A stretch of 64,000 nucleotides of DNA from Tepidibacter hydrothermalis (GCF_029542625.1 NZ_CP120733.1:2418001-2482000), one strand, 5' to 3'; shown: positions 36,066 to 45,652, numbered from the stretch's first letter. Notes: generated by a model from the letters alone, not told the origin. Numbers and translations: made by a program.

Positions 36066-36710
36066 CTATATTTGGAATGCTTTCAAATTACTAATTCCAC
36101 CTATTTCATTTAAAATATGTTCAGGACATTTTTCTTTAAAATAGTCTATGCATTCTTTATCAGGTAAAACAATATGAGCAGTACCCCAATTAAATTTTAA
36201 ACTGCCCTTTACCCTCCACTCTCGTTCATGTGTCCAATCAATAATATTATTATCCTCAGATAAGTCAATATTTACTATTCTCCAATGCTCATTTTCAGAT
36301 AAAAACTCTTCTGCAACTTTAGTTTTTTCATATATTACAGGTCTTCCACCTTTATTAAAAACAAATTGTTTTCTAAAGGTTAAACCAACCCCACAATACC
36401 TAACCTTCCTCTGTTTACCTTGATTTCTCCTTCTTTTTTCATGTTCAATATTCTGAATTAATGAGTTTAGTGGTGCATCTTGAAAGCAAGCTGAAGTATC
36501 ATCACCAACTATATATCCTGTTTCTGTAGTACTACCTTTAATTTCTTTATCTTTTAATATGCGAATTAAGTTGTTAACAGCTAAAATATTTATTTCATCA
36601 TCATTTAGATTTTGTATATTTTCTCTTGGTTTTGTTAAGTGCGTAAGTGTTGAAGTTAAGTCTGTTCTATCTTTTATTCTTTCTTCCCAATCACTGTATG
36701 TATAAGCCAT
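36066..36710 (-). CDS. DUF2971-like (AbiGi-like) protein, possible phage-defence gene
   Basis: This 214-aa protein shows the pattern seen in DUF2971/AbiGi-type proteins: a Cys-containing ACFQDAPLN after a short N-terminal region, YCGVGLTFRKQFVFNKGGRP followed by VIYEKT, and the late HEREWRV motif. Members are often found in defence islands, but a biochemical activity is not known to me. The ribosome site AAGGAGG is strong. Family assignment is by motif recognition only and could be wrong; an independent single-gene defence protein is equally possible. Confidence 0.55.
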   Translation of the reverse strand: MAYTYSDWEERIKDRTDLTSTLTHLTKPRENIQNLNDDEINILAVNNLIRILKDKEIKGSTTETGYIVGDDTSACFQDAPLNSLIQNIEHEKRRRNQGKQRKVRYCGVGLTFRKQFVFNKGGRPVIYEKTKVAEEFLSENEHWRIVNIDLSEDNNIIDWTHEREWRVKGSLKFNWGTAHIVLPDKECIDYFKEKCPEHILNEIGGISNLKAFQI

Positions 36711-36883
36711 ATAATATCCTCCTTATAAATTACCTTGATTTTTTATAATTAAAGGTAATTAAAACTTGTCTATAAATAAATATGATTCTTTTTTATTTAT
36801 ATACCTAAAAAAATATTAAAATATCCAATTCAACACTTTTAACTACTAACATAATATTAAATTTATATACACCATTAAAATCA

Positions 36884-37651
36884 TTATTTTAAATCTCCAA
36901 TTAACTGTAACAGTCTAATTCCATAGTCTGTTACCGAATAACATTTTCCTCCTACTGCTTCCCATGTTGAATTTTCTTTTATTATAAACCCACCTGAACT
37001 TAAATCTCCTATACATATATTAACAATATTAATATTAATGTTTTTAACATTCAATTTATCAATGTGTATATAATTAGCATTAGTGTTTTTAACATTTTGG
37101 TCGATTTTATCATCATTTATATTTCCTTTTCTAGTACAGCATTTATATATTTCTTCTAAAACAATTATATGTTCTACAGAATATTTAGAAATTCTTTCAA
37201 TAATTCCTTCTTTATAAAAATCATTTGAAAATTGATATGTAGTATAGTTCAACAAAATATTAGCAAAATACTTTAGTTTTTCTTCTCTATATTCTTTTTT
37301 TGCTTTTTCAAAAGTATCAAATACTATTCTTAAAAACTCTTCGGACTTAATAAAATCCCAATCTATTTTATTTTCATTTATCTGATTTACTTTTTTTTCA
37401 ATAATATTAGATAATCTTTTCAACCTATTTAATTCAAATTCAATAAGTTGTAACATTCTCTTTTGTTCCTTATTATTAGTTTTTTCTCTTAATGCAGAAA
37501 TAGGAGAATCTATCATCGCAACACTACCTATAGTTCTTAAAATTATACTTTGATTATAAAACTCTAAAAAATATCTAAAATACTTATTTAGTTCCTTATT
37601 TCCAACATCAAAACGGGCTTTATATTCACTACTGTTAGTTACTTTTTCCAT
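36884..37651 (-). CDS. Hypothetical helical protein (255 aa)
   Basis: Not recognised with confidence. The N-terminal 150 residues are helical, with basic-acidic KKEYREEKLKYFANILLNYT, a phrase resembling DUF4393-like proteins of phage and defence islands. The middle holds an Asn/Ile-rich segment (KNININIVNICIGDL) and the end looks like a winged-helix (SVTDYGIRLLQLIG). That would suit a DNA-binding or phage-responsive protein, but this is inference. A GAGGTG ribosome site precedes the ATG. It lies 68 bp downstream of the HNH restriction-like gene and may be co-transcribed with it. Confidence 0.65.
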   Translation of the reverse strand: MEKVTNSSEYKARFDVGNKELNKYFRYFLEFYNQSIILRTIGSVAMIDSPISALREKTNNKEQKRMLQLIEFELNRLKRLSNIIEKKVNQINENKIDWDFIKSEEFLRIVFDTFEKAKKEYREEKLKYFANILLNYTTYQFSNDFYKEGIIERISKYSVEHIIVLEEIYKCCTRKGNINDDKIDQNVKNTNANYIHIDKLNVKNININIVNICIGDLSSGGFIIKENSTWEAVGGKCYSVTDYGIRLLQLIGDLK

Positions 37652-37719
37652 GACATCACCTCAAATTTTATCATTTAATTTTTCAATTTAATAAAATCTT
37701 CATTTCATATACTGTATAT

Positions 37720-38901
37720 CTATTTAGCTTTATTTCGAATTAATTCAGACAGTTCCTCAACTGATAATAACGGCTTCCTGTGTATCATTCTATGACAATT
37801 TGAGCAAAGCATTGCTATATCTTCAGTTCTAGTCTTTTCTCCTTCTTTCATTTGAGATACTAGTTTTTTATGATGCCCTTCAATAAAATCTTTACCCCTA
37901 TCTCCATAAACTTCCGTAAAATTAAAACCACATGCTTCACAATATAATTTTCCATTATGTTTTTTTATAAATAATACTTTAGATTTCTTTATAACTTGTT
38001 GATTTCTTTCTATTATTTTATGAGTTCTATACGCCTTTTTTCCTTCAACATATCCTTTTGCTTCATCTTCATAATCTATAGTATCTAATTCCACTAAATG
38101 ATTAAAAACAAAATGATTTAAATCTTCACCTATCTGAATACTAAATTGTCCTTCAGGAATAGGAAACACTTTTCTAAATTCTTCTTTCAAATCTTTTTTA
38201 AATCTAATACTTTGAAGTTCAATATCTTTACGAGCCTGGTTTTCATATCTATACTCTGCTTCAAATATCTTATTGTTAAACAAGACTTTGATTTTTCTTG
38301 CTTGTCCTCTTTCTACATAGAATGGTGAATCCGGTGGGTTAAGAATTAGATGAAACTCCTTTTCTATTCTCACTCCATCTGTGTATTGCGACGTTCCTAC
38401 TTCTTTTAATAATATTGGTGAATCAATATTTATTGTAAATACATCTAAATTAGGTGTCAAATTTTTTTCAGTAATATTAACGTTGAGCGTATCTTGAATT
38501 AAAGTTTCTATTGGTTTATCAACTTTAATAACCGAACGCAATCTAGCAGGTTTTTTTATTAAATACTTATCAAAACTCTTATATGGTATTTCAGCATCTA
38601 TAATTTTTTGGGATTTTTCAATATCAAATTTTATGTGTATTCTTTTACTATCATCATTTTTGCTTAATACGATTGAGTAACCTACAAGTCCATATCCGCT
38701 ACCATAAATATAAACTTCATCATTAATTTCAATATCTGAATACTTTTGACTGATACCCCACCATGCTTCCTCTTCTATTGAATTGTTTCTAATAATTTTT
38801 ATGAAGTTATCTGTTATTGCGTCAACTTCATTTCCATCTTTTAAACTAAATGTTCCTGCTGACTTTTCTTGCTTTGTCAATGTATATAGCCAAATAGCCA
38901 T
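37720..38901 (-). CDS. PUA/EVE-like plus HNH endonuclease, type IV restriction-like
   Basis: This protein of about 393 aa starts with a PUA/EVE-like domain (IWLYTLTKQEKSAGTF, WWGISQKYSDIEINDEVYIY). That fold reads modified bases in several defence nucleases. An unassigned middle domain follows, then an HNH nuclease at the C-terminus: CEACGF, GHHKKLVSQ, IAMLCSNCHRMIH. This order matches modification-dependent McrA-like enzymes that cut DNA with methylated or otherwise modified bases. There is no methyltransferase gene nearby, as expected for type IV restriction. The ATG at 38901 sits 8 bp after AGGAGG. Confidence 0.8.
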   Translation of the reverse strand: MAIWLYTLTKQEKSAGTFSLKDGNEVDAITDNFIKIIRNNSIEEEAWWGISQKYSDIEINDEVYIYGSGYGLVGYSIVLSKNDDSKRIHIKFDIEKSQKIIDAEIPYKSFDKYLIKKPARLRSVIKVDKPIETLIQDTLNVNITEKNLTPNLDVFTINIDSPILLKEVGTSQYTDGVRIEKEFHLILNPPDSPFYVERGQARKIKVLFNNKIFEAEYRYENQARKDIELQSIRFKKDLKEEFRKVFPIPEGQFSIQIGEDLNHFVFNHLVELDTIDYEDEAKGYVEGKKAYRTHKIIERNQQVIKKSKVLFIKKHNGKLYCEACGFNFTEVYGDRGKDFIEGHHKKLVSQMKEGEKTRTEDIAMLCSNCHRMIHRKPLLSVEELSELIRNKAK

Positions 38902-39029
38902 ATTCATCCTCCTCACCTTTAATTCTATTTTACTTTTTTAGCATAGAATTTTAAATTCATTTAAGTATATTTAAATTATAATAAAAAAACTTTTTGTGAT
39001 TCTATCTTACTAATTATACAGCTCCAAAC

Positions 39030-40019
39030 TTATTTTTTTACTTTTTTTAAAATTGATATTATTTCAAATCCTAAAGTATATCTAATTTCACCATGTTTTG
39101 TTGAAACTTCATCTAAAGATTTTGTTAAAATTCTAGATTCCTCCAAATTCAAGTTTAATTTATTTATCAAAATATAAACCTTAGTGATTAACTCTTCAGA
39201 ATTCAATCTAAACTTAGTAATATTCAAAATTTCTAATAAAATTTCTTCATTACTGTTATATCTGTATCCTATTTTTTTTAAACTGTCATTTAATTCATCT
39301 ACTTTAATGCAGTTATATACCATAATATCTTGTAATCTCATACCTTTCTCAATCAGAGCAATTGCATGACTTATAAAAATAGACATTTCTTCTCTTTCAA
39401 GCAATATTTTACTTCTATATCTTATACTCAAAATAGTCTTAGGAATATTTAATGATACTAATAATTGAACCAATATTAAGACAAATAACAATGATGAATA
39501 TTCGTCAATACTAGTAAAATATGTTACTCCATTAGTTTTTATAGCTTTAAATAATATTAATATAAATATAAAACCTAAATATATTTCTAGGAAATAATTG
39601 AGTAAGTTTGCTAATAAAATAATACAATCTTTTTTAGTTTCAGCCTCATATTCTTCTAATAAAATCCTAGGTTTAATTTGTTTAATCTTATTATTTAGTA
39701 TTTTAATTAATACTTTTATTGTATTTTTTAAATTAATACTATTTTCATTTTTCAAATTACCTTTCAACATTTCCACTATTACTCCACTACCTATTAAAGT
39801 GAACATTATACTTGTTAACATTATGAAGTACTTAATTTCTAAATAATTGACCCCCGTTGCATCCTTAGCATAATTTAATACCCCATTAATAATTACTATT
39901 AGTATAAATTCCCAGTATAATACTATTGTTGAAGTGCCAATTGTATATTTGAATATAGTAAAAAGAATAGTAACTATTAGTATTGCTAATAGTATATTTT
40001 CTATAGTAATTAATTTCAT
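39030..40019 (-). CDS. Multi-pass membrane protein of unknown function (329 aa)
   Basis: The N-terminal 210 residues contain about five or six hydrophobic segments, for example NILLAILIVTILFTIF, FILIVIINGVLNYA, MLTSIMFTLIGSGVIV and LLFVLILVQLLVSL. The last 120 residues are soluble and helical. I recognise no family. An AAGGAG ribosome site precedes the ATG. It lies next to the restriction-like gene, so a membrane effector is conceivable, but nothing in the sequence shows it. Confidence 0.7.
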   Translation of the reverse strand: MKLITIENILLAILIVTILFTIFKYTIGTSTIVLYWEFILIVIINGVLNYAKDATGVNYLEIKYFIMLTSIMFTLIGSGVIVEMLKGNLKNENSINLKNTIKVLIKILNNKIKQIKPRILLEEYEAETKKDCIILLANLLNYFLEIYLGFIFILILFKAIKTNGVTYFTSIDEYSSLLFVLILVQLLVSLNIPKTILSIRYRSKILLEREEMSIFISHAIALIEKGMRLQDIMVYNCIKVDELNDSLKKIGYRYNSNEEILLEILNITKFRLNSEELITKVYILINKLNLNLEESRILTKSLDEVSTKHGEIRYTLGFEIISILKKVKK

Positions 40020-40270
40020 AAAGCAACTCCTTAATTATTGTAATTATTTAGAATTATTGTCTCTTCTTATTAAATATCTTTATTATACGCGAATAGCACA
40101 TTGCTACTTTGATTAATTTATATCGTAGTAAAAATTCTACATTTACCAACAAATCCCTTTATTATTGTACATATTATTCCAATCTGTATATATATTTAAG
40201 CTTTAAAATAAATATCGTATCAATATATATATTTGAAACCTACTAGAAACTGTAACATATTTTTGTAAGC

Positions 40271-40303
40271 AAAAACAAAAGGTAGTATATATTACCTTGT
40301 TTC
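40271..40303 (-). terminator. Leftward terminator
   Basis: On the minus strand CAAGGTAATATATACTACCTTTTG forms an interrupted stem and is followed by TTTTTG. No gene clearly ends here. Confidence 0.5.
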
Positions 40304-40574
40304 TAAATTAATATTTGTCACTTTATGTTTAGTTGTTTCACTCTTTCTAACTCTTGCTCTTCTATATCTAGATATACTTATTAAAATTCCTTCTTACTAT
40401 TTTGTATTTTTATAATACCCAAATGATTATATCTGTCAATTTTAGAACTTTGTTTTTGGTAATGACTTCAGAACTAAAGAGTCATTGAAACTTAGTTAGT
40501 AATTCGTTTAAGTTATAAAAGTGCCTAAAATGGTAGTTTTTAAAACTGTTTTTTTAAACTAATAATATTTAATG

Positions 40575-40606
40575 ACCTTTTTATTCAATTTTAAGAAGGT
40601 TTTTTA
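40575..40606 (+). terminator. Rightward terminator upstream of the lipoprotein gene
   Basis: ACCTT and AAGGT enclose an AT-rich loop and are followed by TTTTTT on the plus strand, 60 bp before the lipoprotein gene. Confidence 0.4.
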
Positions 40607-40668
40607 TTTAAATTAATAGAAATATATTTCACATACATAATTTTCCAAACAGAAAGGAGTGCTGTATT

Positions 40669-41298
40669 ATGTATAAAAAAATTATTATACTACTAATTAC
40701 AATTTTATTTCTTTTAATAGGATGTAACAATAGTAATGTTGAAAGTAGTAATACACAAATAGAAACAAATACTTTCTACAAAAGTGATAAACTTAATTTT
40801 AGTTTTACCACACCAAAAGGATGGAATGTTGTTGAAGGACTTATTGGAGAAGAGGGTTCAAACGAATATGCCGTAACTGCATATGATAATAATAACGAAA
40901 ATAATCATATTGCCATTACTGTTATTGATGCATTTGAACTTAGTAATGAACTGAGCACCGAAAAAATACCTAGAAAAAATTATAGCATGTCAGTTCTTCC
41001 AAAGGAAATTGTTGATTATCATTTAAGATATATGGTCAATCAACAAGAAAAACTGTATCCAAATTGTAAAATACTTGAACAGGATATAAAACATATTGAC
41101 GATAAAAAATGGATTTATGTAAAATGCTTATATTCATTTACTTCAGAAAATGGCAAAGAAATAAATGCCAATATAATTCAATACCGAACTTTCTATAACG
41201 GGTATGGGTACTCAATAATAGCAATTTCCAACGCTAACTTGAACGATGAAGATACTGCAATACAAAAATCTATAGAAACATTTGATATTACGGATTAA
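40669..41298 (+). CDS. Secreted lipoprotein (209 aa), unknown function
   Basis: A lipoprotein signal peptide (KKIIILLITILFLLIGC) puts Cys19 at the lipidated N-terminus. The mature part begins with an Asn/Ser-rich linker, then LNFSFTTPKGWNVVEG, a pattern shared with many small PsbP-like extracellular lipoproteins that bind unknown partners. It is one of few plus-strand genes in the element, with an AAAGGAG ribosome site. It may be cargo rather than element biology. Confidence 0.8.
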   Translation: MYKKIIILLITILFLLIGCNNSNVESSNTQIETNTFYKSDKLNFSFTTPKGWNVVEGLIGEEGSNEYAVTAYDNNNENNHIAITVIDAFELSNELSTEKIPRKNYSMSVLPKEIVDYHLRYMVNQQEKLYPNCKILEQDIKHIDDKKWIYVKCLYSFTSENGKEINANIIQYRTFYNGYGYSIIAISNANLNDEDTAIQKSIETFDITD

Positions 41299-41354
41299 TT
41301 CTAATAGAGTATGTAATTAAATCTAAAATATCTACTAACATAATTTTATCTATC

Positions 41355-41585
41355 ATGTTTATTCTAATGCTTCTTGATTATTCAATTACATATTATGGAA
41401 TTAATTCTTTAGGCATAATAACAGAAGCTAATCCTCTTATGGTAGGTCTTGTAAATTTACCTTTTTATAAAGGTTTTGCTATAAGAATTGTTATATCTTC
41501 TATTCCTGTATTTTTGCTCAAATGGGCTGAAAATAAATTCATATACCCTGAAGCTTATACAAAACTTTCAGCTGTTGTATTATAA
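41355..41585 (+). CDS. DUF5658-like small membrane protein
   Basis: The 76-aa frame has the DUF5658 pattern LLDYSITYYGINSLGIITEANPL across two membrane helices. The family is short and its role unknown to me. The ATG at 41355 has no ribosome site, and coding similarity may start further upstream, where only non-standard starts exist. It could be a truncated copy, or translated by coupling to the lipoprotein gene 56 bp upstream. Confidence 0.6.
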   Translation: MFILMLLDYSITYYGINSLGIITEANPLMVGLVNLPFYKGFAIRIVISSIPVFLLKWAENKFIYPEAYTKLSAVVL

Positions 41586-41707
41586 ATTCAAATAATTCCA
41601 TACAGTGTACATCTTATGTAGCTATATTATTATATAAAAACAGTTATTTAGATTAAATAATTCTATACTTTTGCTCTTATCTACATTAATTAAAAATAAA
41701 AAAACTT

Positions 41708-41878
41708 CTAATGGCTATCAAGTAGCTTTAGAAGTTTTTTATCTTCTTCCATATCCTTTTTTATAAGAAGTTTTATATATGCACTCACTCCTATTATCTC
41801 TCCCTTTTCTTTTACGTAATTATATAGTCTTAAATCATCTACATTTTCTTTAAACGATACCTGTATTCTAACACTCAT
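41708..41878 (-). CDS. Small protein (56 aa), possibly ribbon-helix-helix-like
   Basis: A short frame encodes MSVRIQVSFKENVDDLRLYN, then a helix-rich C-terminus ending KLLDSH, with an AAGGGGTG ribosome site. The beta strand followed by two helices resembles the ribbon-helix-helix folds of plasmid and mobile-element regulators, but the assignment is tentative. A hairpin with T run (AAAACTTCTAA and complement, 41701-41740) overlaps its end as terminator. It lies upstream of nothing on its strand, so it may be autonomous. Confidence 0.6.
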   Translation of the reverse strand: MSVRIQVSFKENVDDLRLYNYVKEKGEIIGVSAYIKLLIKKDMEEDKKLLKLLDSH

Positions 41879-41885
41879 TTTTACA

Positions 41886-42171
41886 CCCCTTTTATGCTTT
41901 TTAATACTTTATACTACATTCTATGTATTCTTACATATAAGTGTGTTTGTCCTTATTAATATTTTAAAACCTTATTTTTCTGTATAGTCTTGTATTCCTA
42001 AAATATAAACCTCTCTATATGAGCCTTGTATTGCGTTATAATAGCCTTTCTGAATAAAGATTGTGTATCTCTATTCTAGAGGTTGAAAGGTGGAGTGGAA
42101 GTGCTAGGTGTTATATTAGCATTTCAACATTCAAAAAAACTGTAAATATCCCCCCCTACCTCTTCACTCAA
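41886..42171. other. Gap upstream of the small protein
   Basis: No gene seen. Contains a C-run (42151-42156) and no obvious repeats. Confidence 0.4.
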
Positions 42172-42195
42172 AATAAAAAGAGCTTATTCAGCTCC
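42172..42195 (-). terminator. Terminator of the internal tyrosine recombinase
   Basis: GGAGCT and AGCTC pair around GAATA; on the minus strand TTTTTATTTT follows. Confidence 0.75.
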
Positions 42196-42199
42196 GTCT

Positions 42200-43033
42200 T
42201 TATAACTTGTTAATCTTATCTAATAATTGTTTTCTATTTGGATTAGTATAAAGTAAAGTAGTTTGTATATTACTATGTCCCGCAAGGTTAGCTACTTCAT
42301 GTACATTCAAGCCATTTTCTAAAGCATAGGTACACCAAAAATATCTTAATATATGTGGTGTTATTTTTTCACTATACTTTTTAAACATTTTATTTATAAC
42401 AGTTCTATCTATACAATTGCCTTTGTTACTTACGAATAAGTATTCTGATTGTGATTTTCTTTCTTTTAAATATTCTTGTATTGAGTCTTTAACTCTATCA
42501 TTCATATAAACAGTTCTAGTTTTATCTCCTTTACCACTTTTAATTATAATCTCTCTTGATACAGTATTAAAATCATTCATAGTAATATTCAATACTTCTG
42601 ATATTCTAAGTCCTGTATAAGCCATAACAGTCACTATCGCATAATTCCTCTTGCCTTCATTTTCTAAAACCTTCTGTCTAAATTTTTCTACATCACATCT
42701 CGTAATATCTGTTGGGCTTGCTATTCCTATTTGTATTTTATTAAAATCTTTTTTGCTTATAACTATATCATTTTGTATTCCTTGACTTTGCAAAAACTCA
42801 TTAAATTTAATTAGTGCTGATAATTTAGCATTTACTGTCTTAGGACTATCTTTTTTAATATTCTTTAAATAGCTTTTAAACTCTAATACATTTTCTCTAT
42901 ATAGTTTATTAAATTCAGTATCATATGAATCTTTAAACCATTTTATATATCCTTTTATATGTCTAATATAACTTTTAATAGTATTTTCACTTTTACTTTC
43001 TTGTTTTAGATAATTTTTGAATATATTTAACAT
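42200..43033 (-). CDS. Tyrosine recombinase (XerC/D-like, plasmid or mobile-element type)
   Basis: This 277-aa protein has all the catalytic residues: Arg143 (YTGLRISEV), Lys168 (SGKGDK), His227 and Arg230 (PHILRYF), His253 (AGHSNIQ) and Tyr262 (TTLLYTN). The short N-terminal core-binding domain resembles Xer and plasmid recombinases more than phage integrases. It is the second such enzyme in the element, 9 kb from the boundary, so it probably acts on an internal site rather than on spo0A. Upstream lie repeated AAATTATGTTGC half-sites and a 42-bp inverted repeat that suit it. A GGAGGGTG ribosome site precedes the ATG. Confidence 0.92.
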   Translation of the reverse strand: MLNIFKNYLKQESKSENTIKSYIRHIKGYIKWFKDSYDTEFNKLYRENVLEFKSYLKNIKKDSPKTVNAKLSALIKFNEFLQSQGIQNDIVISKKDFNKIQIGIASPTDITRCDVEKFRQKVLENEGKRNYAIVTVMAYTGLRISEVLNITMNDFNTVSREIIIKSGKGDKTRTVYMNDRVKDSIQEYLKERKSQSEYLFVSNKGNCIDRTVINKMFKKYSEKITPHILRYFWCTYALENGLNVHEVANLAGHSNIQTTLLYTNPNRKQLLDKINKL

Positions 43034-43051
43034 AGTATCACACCCTCCAAT

Positions 43052-43098
43052 AAATTATGTTGCATTCACTTTTTATGATTATCTCTAAATTATGTTGC
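43052..43098. repeat. Direct repeats TAAATTATGTTGC upstream of the recombinase gene
   Basis: Two copies, at 43051-43063 and 43086-43098, share their core with the arms of the inverted repeat at 43127-43168. They are candidate recombinase binding half-sites overlapping its promoter region. Confidence 0.65.
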
Positions 43099-43126
43099 GT
43101 TTTATATTGATACTATATGCTTTTAA

Positions 43127-43168
43127 AATAAAAATACAACATAATTTATATTATGTTGTATTTTTATT
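43127..43168. repeat. 18-bp perfect inverted repeat with 6-bp spacer: candidate Xer-type recombination site
   Basis: The arms AATAAAAATACAACATAA and its exact complement flank TTTATA. The size and 6-bp spacer match the geometry of dif-like sites (two about 11-bp arms, 6-bp centre). The arm core recurs as AAATTATGTTGC at 43051 and 43086, next to a tyrosine recombinase gene. Alternatively it is an AT-rich terminator for the stalk-domain gene that ends 67 bp away. Confidence 0.6.
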
Positions 43169-43234
43169 CTTCAAAATTTTATATTCAGTATGATAATATA
43201 TTAAAATAATTAAAACATTAATCTTGACTTAAGT

Positions 43235-44434
43235 TTACTTTATATATATATTTATAGTTCCATTAGAAGACATAAAGTATTTAACAGATTTTCCATCATA
43301 AGATTCTTCTTTTATTTGGTCATACTCTTCATTATTTCTCATGTTTATTAGATTATCCCAAACTGTTTGTCCTCCAGTTGTAAGATAATATTTAATTACT
43401 TTTAGTAATTCAACCTTTGCATCTTCATTTTTTCTAGCTCCAGCTCCACCTTTGATATAAATACTATATCCTCCAGTATTAAATTTAACTGTCCATGTTC
43501 TAAACTTTGTATTTCCACTTTTTGTATATACCAATTCATTTCCAGATATAATTGTATTTGTTGTCATATCTTTAAGTTTCTTTAAATTCTTCTCTGTATC
43601 ATATGTAGCAACTGGAAATTCACTATCTTTTATAGATTCTTTATTATGATTTTCTTTTGCAATTTCAACTGGTTTTGTATCAATCCAAATATTGATTACT
43701 CCACCTGCTACATAATACTTTACTTTTTTACCATCATAAATTTCTTCTTTTATTTCACCAAATTGTTTATTATTAATCATTTCAATTAAGTTATTCCAAA
43801 CAATTGACCCTTTAGATGGTAAATAGTATTTTAATACTTTTATAAATTCTGTTTGAGCACCCTTGTTTCTAGATACAATTATTGGCTTGCCTTGCATATA
43901 TATTGAGTATTCACCTGATTGTTTTTTAAGTGTCCAAAGACTTTTCGTTATATCTCCATTTGGAGAATATCCTAAAACTTTTCCTGATACAACACTATTT
44001 TCAATCAATTCACCGAGTTCTTTTAAATCTTTTTCTGAATCTCCTGTAGATTGTATTGGAACTTCTACCTTTGAACCTATATTTACAGTTCTAGTAGCTC
44101 CATCCCATTCAACATTTAATCCTAGAGATTCAGAAACAAATCTAACTGGAACATATGTAGTATTTTCTATTAGTTTAGCATCCTTATCGTTTACTTGAAG
44201 CTTTATAGTCTTATCACCTTTAATAATAGTTACTGTCTTAGTTTCACCTACCCATGATACTTTAGCTCCCATTGACTCTGATATGACTCTTACAGGAACT
44301 AAAGTTGTTCCTTCAACTAGAACTCCTTTTACTGTTGTTGAGCCATTAATATTTACATTCACTTCATCTTGAGCAAATATATTCATTGATAAGCACATTA
44401 CTAGAAGTATTGTAATTGATAGTATCTTCTTCAT
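43235..44434 (-). CDS. Secreted stalk-domain (copper amine oxidase N-like) protein with two C-terminal repeats
   Basis: This 399-aa protein has a signal peptide (MKKILSITILLVMCLSMNIFA). One copper-amine-oxidase-N/stalk domain follows (LVPVRVISESMGAKVSW, YVPVRFVSESLGLNVEWDG, about 30-120), then two copies of a roughly 125-residue domain starting LxxLxxxTxNTIISG and ending YDGKSVKYFMSSNGTINIYI. The stalk domain is a wall-associated module in Firmicutes and has no oxidase activity by itself. It is the third of three tandem paralogues, 24 bp from the next, so they form an operon. The C-terminal domain is not one I can name. Confidence 0.85.
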   Translation of the reverse strand: MKKILSITILLVMCLSMNIFAQDEVNVNINGSTTVKGVLVEGTTLVPVRVISESMGAKVSWVGETKTVTIIKGDKTIKLQVNDKDAKLIENTTYVPVRFVSESLGLNVEWDGATRTVNIGSKVEVPIQSTGDSEKDLKELGELIENSVVSGKVLGYSPNGDITKSLWTLKKQSGEYSIYMQGKPIIVSRNKGAQTEFIKVLKYYLPSKGSIVWNNLIEMINNKQFGEIKEEIYDGKKVKYYVAGGVINIWIDTKPVEIAKENHNKESIKDSEFPVATYDTEKNLKKLKDMTTNTIISGNELVYTKSGNTKFRTWTVKFNTGGYSIYIKGGAGARKNEDAKVELLKVIKYYLTTGGQTVWDNLINMRNNEEYDQIKEESYDGKSVKYFMSSNGTINIYIK

Positions 44435-44458
44435 AATTCGTCTCCCTTGTTTTGTATT

Positions 44459-45628
44459 TTATTTTATATAAATTGCTATATCTCCATTGCCAGATACGAA
44501 ATAGTTAACATATTTTCCATTAAAAACTTCTTCTGTTGGATTATCAAATATTTCATTTTCTATATTACTTTTAATTTTACTCCACAATGTATTTGCTTCA
44601 TCACCTAAATAATTGTTTAGTACTTTTAATAATTGTGTTTCAGCATCTTCTTTATCTACAGTAACTCCTCTTGCTCTTACATATAAATTATATCCACCTT
44701 CATTAAAGCTTACTGTCCATGTTTTGAATTTAGGATTTCCAATTTTTGAATATACTAATGTATCTCCAGATATAACTGTGTTGCTTGTTAAATCTTTAAG
44801 TTTTTTTAAGTCACTGCTTACATTATCTGTAACATTAGATTGTGCATTATCATTAGTTTGTTTCATTCCAATATGAATTTGCCCTGTACTAGAAAATGAA
44901 TAGTCTACATTTTTACCATCATATTTTTTAGTTTCTGTACTATCAAATACTTTGTTATCTTTCATTTCTATCAATCTATTCCATAGTGATTCACAATCAT
45001 TTGGTAGATAGTATTTTATAACTTTTAATAATTCTGTTTTTGCATCTTTATTTTTTCTAGCACCTGAATCTGCTTGAACATAAACTTTGTATTCACCAGC
45101 ATTAAATCTTACTGTCCAAAGTTTGAGTTTAGGATTGCCACTAGGAGCATACACTAAAGTATCTCCACTTATAATAGTATTGCTTGTCATATTTTCTAGA
45201 GTCTTCAAATCTTTTTGTACATCATATGTAGCTGTTGGAAACTCATCTTGAATAACATTATCTTCGACACCTATATTAACTGTTCTTGTTTCTCCATCCC
45301 ATTCTACATTCAATCCTAATGATTCTGAAACAAATCTAACTGGTACATATGTAGTATTTCCTATTAATTTAGCATCCTTACCATTCACTTGTAGTTTTAT
45401 AGTTTTATCACCTTTAACAATAGTTACTGTCTTAGTTTCACCTTCCCACGATACTGTAGCACCCATACTTTCTGAAACTACCCTAACTGGTACTAAAGTT
45501 CTTCCTTCAACTAAAATACCATTCACTTGAGTTGAGTTATTTATGTTTACATTGACTTCATCTTGAGCAAATATATTCATTGATAAACACAATACTAGAA
45601 GCATTGTTATTGATAGTATATTCTTCAT
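44459..45628 (-). CDS. Secreted stalk-domain protein, paralogue 2 (two C-terminal repeats)
   Basis: This 389-aa protein has the same layout as its neighbours: signal peptide, stalk domain (LVPVRVVSESMGATVSWEGE, YVPVRFVSESLGLNVEWDGE) and two C-terminal repeats. Its C-terminal 45 codons (44500-44640) are nearly identical in DNA to the end of paralogue 3 (45694-45834), including a stretch of about 120 bp without change. That points to recent duplication or gene conversion. Its stalk domain is closer to paralogue 1. The role is unknown; surface attachment or decoration is plausible. Confidence 0.85.
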   Translation of the reverse strand: MKNILSITMLLVLCLSMNIFAQDEVNVNINNSTQVNGILVEGRTLVPVRVVSESMGATVSWEGETKTVTIVKGDKTIKLQVNGKDAKLIGNTTYVPVRFVSESLGLNVEWDGETRTVNIGVEDNVIQDEFPTATYDVQKDLKTLENMTSNTIISGDTLVYAPSGNPKLKLWTVRFNAGEYKVYVQADSGARKNKDAKTELLKVIKYYLPNDCESLWNRLIEMKDNKVFDSTETKKYDGKNVDYSFSSTGQIHIGMKQTNDNAQSNVTDNVSSDLKKLKDLTSNTVISGDTLVYSKIGNPKFKTWTVSFNEGGYNLYVRARGVTVDKEDAETQLLKVLNNYLGDEANTLWSKIKSNIENEIFDNPTEEVFNGKYVNYFVSGNGDIAIYIK

Positions 45629-45652
45629 AATTCATCTCCTACTTTTTGATTT

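Larger units (their letters stand above)
40020..40668. other. 649-bp gap between divergent gene groups in the element
   Basis: No convincing gene. Two terminators are visible (40271-40303 facing left, 40575-40606 facing right) and an AATGACT/AGTCATT hairpin near 40461-40486. A short basic minus-strand frame near 40305-40400 lacks a normal start codon. The presence of terminators suggests a lost or unseen small transcript. Confidence 0.45.

Noticed and set aside
40305-40400. Short basic minus-strand peptide frame before a terminator
   Set aside because: There is no standard start codon; it may be a remnant.
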